Shown here: one piece after another, positions 26,595 to 35,049 of the stretch | Layout: each line of letters opens with the position of its first letter | Numbering within the stretch: position 1 is the stretch's first letter | Origin: Pseudonocardia ammonioxydans | Lineage (GTDB): Bacteria; Actinomycetota; Actinomycetes; Mycobacteriales; Pseudonocardiaceae | Assembly: GCF_900115005.1 (NCBI RefSeq) | Contig: NZ_FOUY01000033.1 | Span: 1-64,000 of the forward strand | Direction: 5' to 3' | Length of the DNA stretch: 64,000 nt | The notes under the pieces: generated by a model | What the model was told of the DNA's origin: nothing | The model's input: only the letters and a program-made list of their open reading frames with translations | The model's database searches: none | Translations under genes and position numbers: made by a program

Positions 26595-26987
26595 GGGGTG
26601 CTCATGACCGCAGTACCGGCGGAAGTCCAGTGGTCCGCGCCGCTGCACGACGCGGATCTACTCCAACAGGGCCGTGGATGCTGCGTGGTCCGGTCCCGGT
26701 CGTCGTCGCGACCTCAGGGCCGCCGTAGCGGGGGTACCAAAATGCTCGAGCGGTCGGAGACGTGGGGCGGGTGGGCCGGGTGGTGTGGCAGGTCCGGGTC
26801 GAGCGCGTACCCGGAGAGGGCGGGCTCGAGCGCCCCTCCGCGGTTCGGTGGAGGCACCGGCCGCGGTCCGCCGTCGACCGCCCGATACGGGACACCCGGC
26901 GTGGCGTCCGGGACTCCCCGACCAGCGGTGAGCGATGACGACCTCGTGGCGGGCGACGCCACCGGACGCGGGCGTACCCGACCGCGA

Positions 26988-27003
26988 TGTTCCACGTGGA
27001 ACC
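26988..27003. promoter_or_regulatory. parS site
   Basis: TGTTCCACGTGGAACC, one outer mismatch; 14 bases from the next site. Confidence 0.9.
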
Positions 27004-27017
27004 ACCCGACGATGCGT

Positions 27018-27033
27018 GGTTCCACGTGAAACA
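27018..27033. promoter_or_regulatory. parS site at the 3' end of the ligase gene
   Basis: GGTTCCACGTGAAACA ends two bases before the stop codon complement of the leftward ATP-grasp gene. Confidence 0.9.
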
Positions 27034-27035
27034 CG

Positions 27036-27986
27036 TCAGCCCTGCCGCGTGGCGGCGCGTTCGACGAGCGCCTGGTAGACGGTCGCGAGGTCCGTGCCGT
27101 CGGCCGCGACCGCGGTCGGCAGCAGTGAGGTGTCGGTCAGTCCGGGCGACACGTTCATCTCGAGGACCTGCACCGCGCCCGACGAGTCCACGATCGCGTC
27201 CATCCGGGAGATGTCCCGCATGCCGAGCAGGCGGTGCGCGTCGAGCGCGGTGTCCGCCAGCGTCCGGAGAACGTCCTGCGGCAACCGGGCCGGACAGTGG
27301 AAGGTCGCCGCACCCGGGGTGTAGCGGCACGTGTAGTCGTAGAAGCCGGACGGCACCTCGACCTCGACCGGGGGCAGTGCGCGCGGCTCGTCACCGTCGT
27401 GCACCACGGACACGGCGACCTCGGTCCCCGTCACGAAGCGCTCGGCGAGCACGGTGTCGGCGTAGGCGAAGGTGCTCACCATGGCGGCCGGCAGATCGTC
27501 GGCGCTGTGCACCACCTGGACGCCGAGCGCGGACCCGCCCTGGTCCGGCTTGAGCACCAGCGGGAGCCCGATCCGCTCGACGATCGCGTCGAGGACCCCT
27601 CGCGCGCCCAGCTCGCGGAAGGTCGAGTGGGGCAGGGCCACCCACTCCGGCGTCGACAGGCCGGCCCGGACGAGCTCGGCCTTCACGCTCGGCTTGTCCC
27701 ACGCCCGCCGGCAGGCTCCCGACGGCGTCCCGACGAACGGGATGCCGAGAAGCTCCAGCACCTGCTGGACGGCGCCGTTCTCCCCTTCCCCACCGTGCAG
27801 TGCGACCGCGACGACATCCGGCCGGTCGGTGTCGAGCCGCTCGAGGAGCGCGCTGTCGACGTCCCACTCGCGGACGTCGACGCCGTTGGCGCGCAGCGCG
27901 CCGGCGAGGCGTCGCCCGGATCGCAGGGACACCTCGCGTTCGTGGGACAGGCCTCCGGCCAGCACGGCCACCGTTCGATCGCTCAC
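27036..27986 (-). CDS. D-alanine--D-alanine ligase family ATP-grasp protein
   Basis: A 316-residue ATP-grasp ligase. Ddl-like features are VAVLAGGLSHEREVSLRSG at the N-terminus, ALHGGEGENGAVQ, GIPFVGTPSGACRRAWDKP, PLVLKPDQGGSALGVQVV and the metal-binding end VLEMNVSPGLTDTSLLP. The expected reaction is ATP-dependent joining of two D-alanines for peptidoglycan. Actinobacteria often also carry a separate canonical ddl elsewhere, so the substrate here is uncertain. The GTG at 27986 is preferred: the ATG at 28004 has GGAGG only one base away, whereas CAGAAT lies six bases before the GTG and could give a leaderless message. It is the only gene inside the parS cluster. Confidence 0.85.
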   Translation of the reverse strand: MSDRTVAVLAGGLSHEREVSLRSGRRLAGALRANGVDVREWDVDSALLERLDTDRPDVVAVALHGGEGENGAVQQVLELLGIPFVGTPSGACRRAWDKPSVKAELVRAGLSTPEWVALPHSTFRELGARGVLDAIVERIGLPLVLKPDQGGSALGVQVVHSADDLPAAMVSTFAYADTVLAERFVTGTEVAVSVVHDGDEPRALPPVEVEVPSGFYDYTCRYTPGAATFHCPARLPQDVLRTLADTALDAHRLLGMRDISRMDAIVDSSGAVQVLEMNVSPGLTDTSLLPTAVAADGTDLATVYQALVERAATRQG

Positions 27987-28018
27987 CCGGGCATTCTGCG
28001 CCATGCCTCCGGAACGCC

Positions 28019-28066
28019 GAACGCCCCGGGCCGCCGAAGCTGAGACTGTCGGCGCCCGGGGCGTTC
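28019..28066 (-). terminator. Strong hairpin between aminotransferase and ligase genes
   Basis: Arms GAACGCCCCGGG (28019-28030) and CCCGGGGCGTTC (28055-28066) pair perfectly and extend with a further six pairs past a one-base bulge. It probably terminates the leftward aminotransferase transcript. No U-tract is present, and the right arm runs into a parS site. Confidence 0.6.
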
Positions 28067-28077
28067 CACGTGGAACA
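28062..28077. promoter_or_regulatory. parS site overlapping a hairpin
   Basis: CGTTCCACGTGGAACA, one outer mismatch; the rightmost site of the main cluster, seven bases from the aminotransferase stop. Confidence 0.9.
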
Positions 28078-28083
28078 CGAACC

Positions 28084-29472
28084 TCAGGTGGTGTCCGGGG
28101 ACGGCGTCTGGGGGCCGCGGTTGAGCTCGGTGCGCGCCGAGGCGCCGAAGGTCCGGACGACGTCGAGCTCCGCCTCCAGCACCGCGGCCAGCCGCCGGAC
28201 GCCCTCGGCGATGCGCTCGGGCGTCGGGTAGCAGAACGACAGCCGGATCTGCCGGCTGCCGAACCCGTCGGCGTAGAAGCCGGTCCCCGAGGCGTAGGCC
28301 ACCCGCGCGGTGACCGCCCGTGGCAGCATCGCCTTCGTGTCGACCCCCTCCGGCACGGTCAGCCAGACGAAGAACCCGCCGTCGGGAACCGTCCAGCTGC
28401 AGCCCTCCGGCAGGTAGGTCTCCAGGGCGGCGATCATCGCGTCCCGCCGCTCGCGGTAGTTCTCACTGAACGTCTTGATCTGGCTGCGCCAGTCGTGGTG
28501 CGACAGGTAGCGCGACACGAGCATCTGGGTGAACGACGGCGGACACAGCGTCGCCGACTCCGCGGCCAGCACGAGCCGGTCCCGCACCAGTGGGGGAACC
28601 AGCGCCCAGCCGACCCGCAGGCCGGAGGCGAAGGTCTTCGAGAACGACCCCAGGTAGATGACGTCCGCGTCGTAGGACCGCAGTGCCGGGTGCGTCTCCC
28701 CGGTGAAGCCGAGCATCCCGTACGGGTTGTCCTCGATCACCATCACGCCGTAGCGACGGCACAGGTCGAGGATCTGCGGGCGACGCTCGTGCGCCAGCGT
28801 GACGCCGGCCGGGTTGTGGAAGTTCGGGATCGTGTAGAGGAACTTCGGAGTGATCCCCTGCCGGTCGAGGGCGTCGAGCGCCTCGTGCAGCAGCGCCGGG
28901 ACCAGCCCGTGCTCGTCCATCGCGACGTGCACGACGCGCGCCTGGTAGGCGGCGAAGCTGCCCAGCGCCCCGACGTAGGACGGGCCCTCGGCCAGCACCA
29001 CGTCGCCGGGGTCGACGAAGATCCGGGTGAGCAGGTCGAGTGCCATCTGCGAGCCGACGGTCACGACGACGTCGTTCGGGTCGCCCTCGATCCCCTCCTC
29101 CCGCATGACCTCGCAGATCTGCTCGCGCAGCTGCGGGACACCCTGCGCGGAGCCGTACTGCAGCGCCGTCATGCCGTCGACGTCGACGAGGTCGGCGACC
29201 TCGGAGGCGAGCGACTGCAGCGGCAGCGCGGCGAGGTTGGGCATCCCGCCGGCCAGCGACACGACCTCCGGCCGGCTCGCGACCGCGAACAGCGCGCGGA
29301 TCTCCGAGGCGGTCATCCCGGCCGTGCGGGTGGCGAACCGCTCCGTGGGGGGCAGGAGCGCCCGCGATCCCGTGCCGGGGGCAGCGACCTCGTGGCCCTC
29401 CCCTGCCGCTGCAGCCGCCGCGGCCGCGGTGCGGCTGGCGTCGGGCTGCTGCGGGCGGTCGGGCGAGGCCAT
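28084..29472 (-). CDS. PLP-dependent aminotransferase, class I/II fold
   Basis: A 462-residue fold-type I PLP enzyme. Features are a substrate loop SLAGGMPNLAALP, the cofactor contact VTVGSQMALDLL, the Asn in IPNFHNPAGVT, and the Schiff-base lysine in GSFSKTFASGLRVGW. It resembles the LysN/2-aminoadipate aminotransferase and MocR catalytic type, but without a DNA-binding domain. The first 45 residues, Ala-rich, look disordered. The ATG at 29472 has GGGGAG about eight bases upstream and is preferred over 29496. The amino donor and acceptor cannot be named. This gene position next to parB and cwlM is common in relatives. Confidence 0.88.
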   Translation of the reverse strand: MASPDRPQQPDASRTAAAAAAAAGEGHEVAAPGTGSRALLPPTERFATRTAGMTASEIRALFAVASRPEVVSLAGGMPNLAALPLQSLASEVADLVDVDGMTALQYGSAQGVPQLREQICEVMREEGIEGDPNDVVVTVGSQMALDLLTRIFVDPGDVVLAEGPSYVGALGSFAAYQARVVHVAMDEHGLVPALLHEALDALDRQGITPKFLYTIPNFHNPAGVTLAHERRPQILDLCRRYGVMVIEDNPYGMLGFTGETHPALRSYDADVIYLGSFSKTFASGLRVGWALVPPLVRDRLVLAAESATLCPPSFTQMLVSRYLSHHDWRSQIKTFSENYRERRDAMIAALETYLPEGCSWTVPDGGFFVWLTVPEGVDTKAMLPRAVTARVAYASGTGFYADGFGSRQIRLSFCYPTPERIAEGVRRLAAVLEAELDVVRTFGASARTELNRGPQTPSPDTT

Positions 29473-29556
29473 CGGCGTGCTCCCCTTCGGCGACATGAAA
29501 CTTCGGGCACAGGGCCTTCGGTTGCCGCAAGATCAGCAACGCGAAGTGCCTGTCCG

Positions 29557-29562
29557 AGTGTA
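29557..29562 (-). promoter_or_regulatory. -10 box for the aminotransferase gene
   Basis: TACACT reads leftward, 85 bases before the start codon; no clear -35. Confidence 0.4.
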
Positions 29563-29624
29563 ACCGCGCCGGGTGATCGCGCTGCCCCTCGTCGTGGGGA
29601 ACGGACCGGTGAGCCGGTCCGGGG

Positions 29625-29653
29625 TGACGCATCTGCGGAAATCGGCCTACGCT
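29625..29653 (+). promoter_or_regulatory. Candidate promoter of the GNAT gene
   Basis: TGACGC (29625-29630) and TACGCT (29648-29653) with a 17-base spacer lie about 135 bases before the GTG at 29791. The divergent interval 29473-29790 holds only this and the leftward -10 box. Confidence 0.45.
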
Positions 29654-29790
29654 CGACGGGAGGCGGAGCGAGGTCACGGCGGACCGTTGCGCCGGTACGG
29701 GAGCGATCGAGCAGGCGGTCGCAGTCCGGCCGGCCGTTCCGTGCACCCGCGCGTCTCCCGCGCCACGACGACAGCCGGAGGTCGGAGTTC

Positions 29791-30471
29791 GTGTCCTGGC
29801 ATGTGGCCGCGCTCAATCTGGACAATCTGGGCGATCTGCCCAAACGGTGTCGCAACTGTGTCTACTGGGAGCTCTCGCCGAAGCCGGCCGAGCAGGCCGA
29901 GAGCTACGGCACGACGGATCTGGAGAAGGAGGCCTGGCTCTCCGAGGTCCTCCTCGAGTGGGGTTCCTGCGGCCGGATCGTCTATGTCGGCGGCGCACCC
30001 GCCGGTTACGTGCTGTTCGCCCCACCGGCGTCGGTCCCCCGGGCGACCGAGATGCCGACCGGACCGGTCAGTGCGGACGCCGTTCTGCTCACCACCATGC
30101 AGGTGCTGCCCGAGTTCGCCGGTGAGGGGCTCGGCCGGGCGCTCGCCCAGGCCGTCGTGAAGGAGCTGACCCGGCGTGGGGTGCGGGCCGTGGAGGCGTT
30201 CGGCGACGCCCGGCCGGGCACCGAGGCCGACTGTGTCGTCCCGGCGGACTTCCTGCGTTCGGTGGGGTTCAAGACGGTGCGCCCGCACCACCGGTGGCCG
30301 CGGCTGCGGATGGAGCTGCGCTCGGGTCTCGAGTGGAAGTCCGACGTGGAGGCCGCGCTCGAGCAGCTGTTCAACACGGTCACGATCCCGCTGCAGGCGG
30401 CCGCGCCGGTCACGGCCGCGCCGGCGCGGGCCGGGCGGTGTGCGGTGTCGTTCGTCCCGCCGGAGGGCTGA
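29791..30471 (+). CDS. GNAT family N-acetyltransferase
   Basis: A 226-residue protein with a GNAT fold: the acetyl-CoA loop is in MQVLPEFAGEGLGRALAQAV, followed by RGVRAVEAFGDA and a late VPADFLRSVGFKTVRPH segment. An N-terminal block (CRNCVYWELSP) has two cysteines and is typical of this actinobacterial subgroup near cwlM. GTG 29791 has GGAGG nine bases upstream and the protein begins MSWHVAALNLDNLGDLP. Substrate unknown. It faces cwlM, ending 31 bases from it. Confidence 0.88.
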   Translation: MSWHVAALNLDNLGDLPKRCRNCVYWELSPKPAEQAESYGTTDLEKEAWLSEVLLEWGSCGRIVYVGGAPAGYVLFAPPASVPRATEMPTGPVSADAVLLTTMQVLPEFAGEGLGRALAQAVVKELTRRGVRAVEAFGDARPGTEADCVVPADFLRSVGFKTVRPHHRWPRLRMELRSGLEWKSDVEAALEQLFNTVTIPLQAAAPVTAAPARAGRCAVSFVPPEG

Positions 30472-30502
30472 CGGACGGTGCCGGGCGGGCCGGTGGGCCC
30501 GC

Positions 30503-31663
30503 TCAGACCGCCCGGCTGCGGTCCCGGCTGTACTCGCGGGCCAGCACGTCGTTGAACGTGAACGTGCCGGTCGGCTGGTCGTCCTGGCCGAGCAGGTAGA
30601 GCCGCTTGACGGCGACGAGGACGCCCTCGGCCACGACGTCGCGGAAGCCCGGGTCGAGCAGCTTCCGCCGGTCCCCGAGGTGGGTCAGGTAGCCCGCCTC
30701 GACGCGCACCGCGGGCATCCGGGTACGGCGCACCAGCTCCCAGGTGCAGGTCTGGCTGCGGCAGTCCTGCATGGACGTACGTGTGAGCAACTCGCGCTGG
30801 ATCAGCCCGGCGAGCGCCTCGCCCACGTTGGACGTGGTGCCCGAGCCGTTGCCGAAGTAGAACGTCGCGAGTCCCTCGGCGTGCGGGCTGAAGCTGGCGT
30901 CGGTGTGCAGCGACACGACCAGGTCGGCGCCGACGTCGTTGGCGAACTGGGCGCGCTCGGCGTCCGGCGGGTTGCCGTTCTCCGGGCGGGAGAGCAGCGC
31001 CTCCATGCCGGTGGCCGACATCCGCCCGACCAGGCGGCGGGCCAGGTCCCACATGAGGTCGGCCTCGGTCACGCCGGCGACCTCGACGCCGCGGTCGGTG
31101 CCGCCGTGCCCGGGGTCGATCACGATGCGTTTGCCCCGCATCCGCGGCCCGGCGCGGCGCAGCAGCTCCTGCTCGCGCAGCAGGTGCGGGCGGCCACCGG
31201 TGACCTTGCGGCCGAGCTGGCGCAGCGCGCGCAGCGTCTCGGGGCCGCACACGCCGTCCGGGGTCATGCCGTAGTCGCGCTGGAAGCGCTGCAGCGCCTG
31301 CTCGGTCTGCTGGTCGAACTGCCCGCTCGGACGCCCCGGGTTGTACCCCAGCTCGAGCAGCCGCTCCTGCAGGGTGGCGACGTCGTCGCCGGTTGTCGGG
31401 GTGGACAGGGTGAACGACAGCATCCGGTCACCCAGCGACCAGCCGGCCTCGCGCAGCGCCCGCGCGGTGTCGGGGCCGACGATGCCGTCGGTGATGAGCC
31501 CGCGGCCCTGCTGGAACATGCGGACCGAGTGGTCCACCTCGTCGTCGAACAGGTGCTCGTCCGTGGCGCCCGGCGGCTGGTCCGGCAGCAGATCGAGCTG
31601 CCGGAGCGTCGCCCGGATCTCGCGTACGGCCGGACCGCAGTCCCCGCGCCGGAGCAGCTGCAT
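30503..31663 (-). CDS. cwlM: N-acetylmuramoyl-L-alanine amidase-like regulator CwlM
   Basis: A 386-residue protein with two peptidoglycan-binding-like domains, repeated FxxQxxxGLxxDGIVGPxT-type blocks near 45-70 and 115-145. An Amidase_3 domain follows: IDPGHGGTDRG, LVVSLHTDASFSPHAEG and RVEAGYLTHLGD hold the zinc His/Glu and catalytic Glu positions. There is no signal peptide, so it is predicted cytoplasmic. In mycobacteria the homologue is phosphorylated by PknB, stimulates MurA and binds MurJ. The position next to trxA, trxB and sigM is the mycobacterial one (Rv3915). Ends with a short arginine-rich tail. Confidence 0.93.
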   Translation of the reverse strand: MQLLRRGDCGPAVREIRATLRQLDLLPDQPPGATDEHLFDDEVDHSVRMFQQGRGLITDGIVGPDTARALREAGWSLGDRMLSFTLSTPTTGDDVATLQERLLELGYNPGRPSGQFDQQTEQALQRFQRDYGMTPDGVCGPETLRALRQLGRKVTGGRPHLLREQELLRRAGPRMRGKRIVIDPGHGGTDRGVEVAGVTEADLMWDLARRLVGRMSATGMEALLSRPENGNPPDAERAQFANDVGADLVVSLHTDASFSPHAEGLATFYFGNGSGTTSNVGEALAGLIQRELLTRTSMQDCRSQTCTWELVRRTRMPAVRVEAGYLTHLGDRRKLLDPGFRDVVAEGVLVAVKRLYLLGQDDQPTGTFTFNDVLAREYSRDRSRAV

Positions 31664-31796
31664 GCACCCCTCGCTCGCAGTCGTCAGGCGCCGCAGGGCG
31701 CCCGTGATCGGTCGGTTCCGCTCGGTGAACCGAGCAGGTAGCCGGGCCCATTGTGCCCTGCCCCGGCCCCGGAGGAGTGCAGTGGGGCGAACACGC

Positions 31797-31828
31797 GCGT
31801 GTCCCGGTTGTGATCAACCGGGACACGC
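31797..31828 (-). terminator. Hairpin terminator after trxA
   Basis: A perfect 14-base stem, GCGTGTCCCGGTTG and its complement, with a TGAT loop, about 40 bases past the trxA stop. No U-tract, as is common in actinobacteria. Confidence 0.7.
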
Positions 31829-31866
31829 AACGTGATCTCGATGCGCTATTCGCGCACGAGCGGGGT

Positions 31867-32190
31867 TCAGATGTGGTCGGCGAGATCCGCGAGCAGAGCG
31901 GCCTTCGGCTTGGCGCCGACGATCTGCTTCACCGGCTTGCCGCCGCTGAAGAGGATCATGGTCGGGACCGACATGACCTGGTAGTCGCGGGCGACCTCCG
32001 GGTTCGCGTCGATGTCGAGCTTGGCGACGGTGAGCTTCTCGGTGTTCTCACCGGCGATCTCGTCGAGCACCGGGGCGACCATCTTGCACGGACCGCACCA
32101 GGTCGCCCAGAAGTCGACCAGGACTGCCTTCTCGCTCTTGAGCACCTCCTGGTCGAACGAGCTCGTGGTGACGTCGATGGTGTTGGCCAT
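31867..32190 (-). CDS. trxA: Thioredoxin
   Basis: A 107-residue thioredoxin with the active site WATWCGPCKM and the cis-Pro loop VMSVPTMILF. It reduces protein disulfides and is itself reduced by the adjacent TrxB with NADPH. ATG 32190 has GAAGGAGAA just upstream. It follows trxB by 46 bases in a leftward operon. Confidence 0.97.
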   Translation of the reverse strand: MANTIDVTTSSFDQEVLKSEKAVLVDFWATWCGPCKMVAPVLDEIAGENTEKLTVAKLDIDANPEVARDYQVMSVPTMILFSGGKPVKQIVGAKPKAALLADLADHI

Positions 32191-32236
32191 GGCTTCTCCT
32201 TCAGGTCCGGGGCCGGTGGTCTGGGGGTGGGGCGGG

Positions 32237-33241
32237 TCAGTGCGCGGCGTCGGCGACCTCGGCGACCGGGGCGTCCCCGTAGCCGCCGCCGGCCAGCTCG
32301 GGGCTGACCGGGTGACCGGCGAGCCAGCGCTCGGCGTCGATCGCGGCCGAGCAGCCGGAGCCGGCCGCGGTGATCGCCTGCCGGTAGGTGTGGTCGACGA
32401 GGTCGCCGCAGGCGAACACGCCCGGCAGGTTCGTGTAGGTGCTGCGGTCGGTCGCCAGCACGTACCCCGCGTCGTCCAGCTCCACCTGGCCGCGGACCAG
32501 CGCGCTGCGCGGGTCGTGGCCGATGGCGACGAACATGCCGGTCACGTCGAGCGTGTCGGCCTCACCGGTGACGGTGTCGCGCAGCTGCAGCTGCTTGACC
32601 GACCCCTCGCCGGTCACCTCGGTGACCTCGGCGTTGGTGCGCCAGCGCATCTTCGGGTCGTTCTGCGCCCGCTCCAGCATGATCTTCGAGGCGCGGAACT
32701 CGTCGCGCCGGTGGATGATCGTGACGGTCTCGGCGAAGCGGGTGAGGAAGGTGGCCTCCTCCATCGCGGAGTCCCCGCCGCCGATCACGGCGATGTTCTG
32801 GTCGCGGAAGAAGAACCCGTCGCAGGTGGCGCACGAGCTGACGCCGCGGCCGAGCAGCTCCTGCTCACCGGGGACGTGCAGGTACCGCGGCTCGGCGCCC
32901 ATCGCGAGGATCACGGCGCGGGCCCGGAAGGTCTCCTTCCCGACCCGGACCTCCTTGATCTCGCCCTCGAGCCGCACCTCGTCGACGTCCTGCGGGCGCA
33001 GGTCGGCGCCGAAGCGCTTGGCCTGACCGCGCATCTGCTCCATGAGGTCGGGGCCCATGATGCCGTCGGTGAAGCCCGGGTAGTTCTCGACGTCGGTCGT
33101 GGTCATCAGGGCGCCGCCGAACTGGCTGCCCTCGAACACGAGCGGGGCGAGTTGGGCCCGCGCGGCGTACACCGCTGCGGTGTAGCCGGCCGGACCGGAC
33201 CCGATGATGATCAGGTTGTGCACCGTGTCGTCGGTGGTCAC
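32237..33241 (-). CDS. trxB: Thioredoxin-disulfide reductase
   Basis: A 334-residue flavoenzyme. FAD motif GSGPAGYTAAVYAAR, redox-active CATCDGFFF, NADPH motif GGGDSAMEEATFL and the C-terminal FAD-binding GVFACGDLVD are all present. GTG 33241 is chosen because AGGAGG lies 11 bases upstream and the product begins MTTDDTVHNLIIIGSG; the frame itself stays open far upstream. Electrons pass from NADPH to TrxA. It lies downstream of the sigM pair; in actinobacteria SigM/SigR-type factors often govern trxBA. Confidence 0.97.
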   Translation of the reverse strand: MTTDDTVHNLIIIGSGPAGYTAAVYAARAQLAPLVFEGSQFGGALMTTTDVENYPGFTDGIMGPDLMEQMRGQAKRFGADLRPQDVDEVRLEGEIKEVRVGKETFRARAVILAMGAEPRYLHVPGEQELLGRGVSSCATCDGFFFRDQNIAVIGGGDSAMEEATFLTRFAETVTIIHRRDEFRASKIMLERAQNDPKMRWRTNAEVTEVTGEGSVKQLQLRDTVTGEADTLDVTGMFVAIGHDPRSALVRGQVELDDAGYVLATDRSTYTNLPGVFACGDLVDHTYRQAITAAGSGCSAAIDAERWLAGHPVSPELAGGGYGDAPVAEVADAAH

Positions 33242-33437
33242 CGGTACCGATACCTCCTGGCGCGACCGGGTCGGCGGGCGCGCGATGACGGCCTCTGCGG
33301 TCCCGGCGGGCCGGGCTCCGTGTCGTGCCTGGTGTGTCGTGGATGGCGTGTCGTCACTGCTCGTACTGCTCGAACGCGATCCTAGACACGGGCATTCCCC
33401 GTCCCCGTGCGTGCCGAACGCGCCGTGGGTCACCCGT

Positions 33438-34424
33438 TCACGGCGGGGTCCGGGCCAGCACCCGCGAGCAGTCCGGTGCGACGACGACGAGCCGGTGCCG
33501 GCCGGCGTGGCCGGTCCCCAGCACCAGCAGGATCCCCGGCTCCCCCGCCACCGGGTACGGGCGGGAGGCGAGCAGCAGGGCGTCCGGGTCGGGGTCGCCG
33601 GCGGCCGCGAGGCAGGAGCGCACCCGGTCCGGAGCCGCGGCCGGGCCCGCCGGGGTGTCCGCGCCGGCCGCCGCGTGCCACAGCGCCTCGGGCGCGGTGC
33701 CCGCGACGGGCACGGGCCCGGGGGCGGGCCGGGCCAGCACCGGGACGGCGACGAGGGCGGCCAGGACGGTGAGGAGCACCGCGGCCCGGCGCCCTCGGCG
33801 GCGCCCCGCGGGCGGTGCGGTGGTGTTCGGTGCGGTCGTGTTCGGTGCGCGTCCCGGCCCGGCGGCGGGGACCGCCGCGCGGTGCCCGGAACCGGCCGTG
33901 GAACCTCCGGAACCCGCGCCGCCGGACCGGCGGGCCCACCGGCCGCGTCGGGGCCGCCACAGGGCGGAGGAGCGGTCCGGGCGGACGTGCCGGCCCGGCG
34001 GCGCGATCTCCGGTTCCGGGGCCGTCGGTCGCATCGGCCGGGTCCGGTCCGCCGGACCCGCCGGCGGATCCGCGTCCCGGGGCGGGCGGCGCTCCGGGAC
34101 GGCCGGGGTCGGCGTGCCGGAGCCCGGGCTCCCACCCGGGCGGGATGCGGTGGCCTCCCGGGGCGCAGGCGGCTCGGCGGCGAGCCGGGACCGGATGCGG
34201 GTGGCGACGTCGGCGGGCATCCGGACCGGGTGCAGCGCCGCCGCGACCGCGGCCCGGACGTCGTTCCCGAGCCCGGTCGTTCCTCCCACATTGCTGTCGA
34301 ATTGGCGAGAAAGGTCGGTCGGTGCTGGAGGATCCCCAGGGCAAGACAGGTTCGTATCGAGTCGACGATAAAGTGCGGATGGGTCAGCGTCGTTCTGACG
34401 AGAATAATCGGCGTCGCGGGTCAT
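33438..34424 (-). CDS. Membrane protein in the position of the anti-SigM factor
   Basis: A 328-residue protein. The N-terminal third includes VRAAVAAALHPVRMPADVATRIRSRLAAE, resembling the cytoplasmic helix of SigM partners. A Pro/Gly/Arg-rich linker follows, then one transmembrane helix RAAVLLTVLAALVAVPVL near residue 225 and a small extracellular domain. No zinc-binding HxxxCxxC motif is seen. It overlaps the sigM stop by ATGA and has GGGAGGG upstream at ATG 34424. By position it corresponds to Rv3912, so an anti-sigma role is inferred from coupling and topology. Confidence 0.7.
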   Translation of the reverse strand: MTRDADYSRQNDADPSALYRRLDTNLSCPGDPPAPTDLSRQFDSNVGGTTGLGNDVRAAVAAALHPVRMPADVATRIRSRLAAEPPAPREATASRPGGSPGSGTPTPAVPERRPPRDADPPAGPADRTRPMRPTAPEPEIAPPGRHVRPDRSSALWRPRRGRWARRSGGAGSGGSTAGSGHRAAVPAAGPGRAPNTTAPNTTAPPAGRRRGRRAAVLLTVLAALVAVPVLARPAPGPVPVAGTAPEALWHAAAGADTPAGPAAAPDRVRSCLAAAGDPDPDALLLASRPYPVAGEPGILLVLGTGHAGRHRLVVVAPDCSRVLARTPP

Positions 34425-34972
34425 GGGCGTCCCTCCCGCAGGTGGCCCAGCGCGCGGGCCAACCGCAGCCGTCCCCGGGCGCACCGGCTCTTCACGGTCC
34501 CGTCCGGGGTGCCGACGATCTGTGCCACCTCCGAGACGGAGTAGCCGAGCCCGTCCACCAGCACGACCGCGACCCGCTGTTCGGTGGGCAGCAGGGTGAG
34601 CGCGTCGTCGACGGCCAGCCGGGTCACCAGCCGCCCGGCCGGGTCGGCGGTGACCGCCGGGTCGGCGGTGACCGCCGGGTCGAGGGGGCGGGCGCGGTCC
34701 CGCCGGCGCGCGGTGGCCCGGAGCCGGTCGATGCAGCCGTTGACCAGGATCCGGTGCAGCCAGGTCCCGGCGGTGGCGTCCCCCCGGAAGTCCGGCGTGC
34801 GCAGCGCCGCCAGGAACGCCTCCTGGACGGCGTCCTCCGCCTCGACGGCGTCACCGAGTATGCGCAGCGCCACCGACCAGAGCCGGTCGGCGTGCACCCG
34901 GAACACCTCGTCCAGGTCGGGCGCCTCGACGGCCGGCGGGCCGGCGCGCAGCAGGCGGTCGGGGGCGGGCAC
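34421..34972 (-). CDS. sigM: ECF RNA polymerase sigma factor SigM
   Basis: A 183-residue ECF sigma factor. Region 2 runs FRVHADRLWSVALRILGDAV to GTWLHRILVNGCIDRLRA. Region 4 is ALTLLPTEQRVAVVLVDGLG with the helix-turn-helix YSVSEVAQIVGTPDGTVKSR. The linker between them carries a duplicated DPAVTADPAVTADPAG. GTG 34972 is the first start after an in-frame stop and has no strong ribosome-binding site. The neighbourhood matches sigM of mycobacteria (Rv3911). The product is coupled to the membrane partner downstream. Confidence 0.92.
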   Translation of the reverse strand: MPAPDRLLRAGPPAVEAPDLDEVFRVHADRLWSVALRILGDAVEAEDAVQEAFLAALRTPDFRGDATAGTWLHRILVNGCIDRLRATARRRDRARPLDPAVTADPAVTADPAGRLVTRLAVDDALTLLPTEQRVAVVLVDGLGYSVSEVAQIVGTPDGTVKSRCARGRLRLARALGHLREGRP

Positions 34973-35049
34973 CGGCGCACGGTAGGCAGCCGGCGGCTCC
35001 GGTCACGGCCGGTCCGCCGGAGCCGGTGCGATCGCGAACGGCGCCGGGG

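Larger units (their letters stand above)
23143..27035. other. Gene-poor parS region (about 3.9 kb)
   Basis: Between parB and the ATP-grasp ligase there is no intact gene that can be defended. Frames here have mixed composition and no ribosome-binding sites or family motifs. The stretch holds eight of the nine parS sites in this neighbourhood, a tandem array of decayed parS units, fragments copied from rnpA and rsmG, several GC-rich inverted repeats and a less GC-rich patch at about 23300-23420. It looks like a centromere-like zone that has collected duplicated debris. Confidence 0.7.

Noticed and set aside
24500..26700. Many 60-360-codon frames on both strands in the parS region
   Set aside because: They overlap each other, read through parS sites, lack ribosome-binding sites and show Arg/Pro-rich random composition. 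No domain could be recognised.
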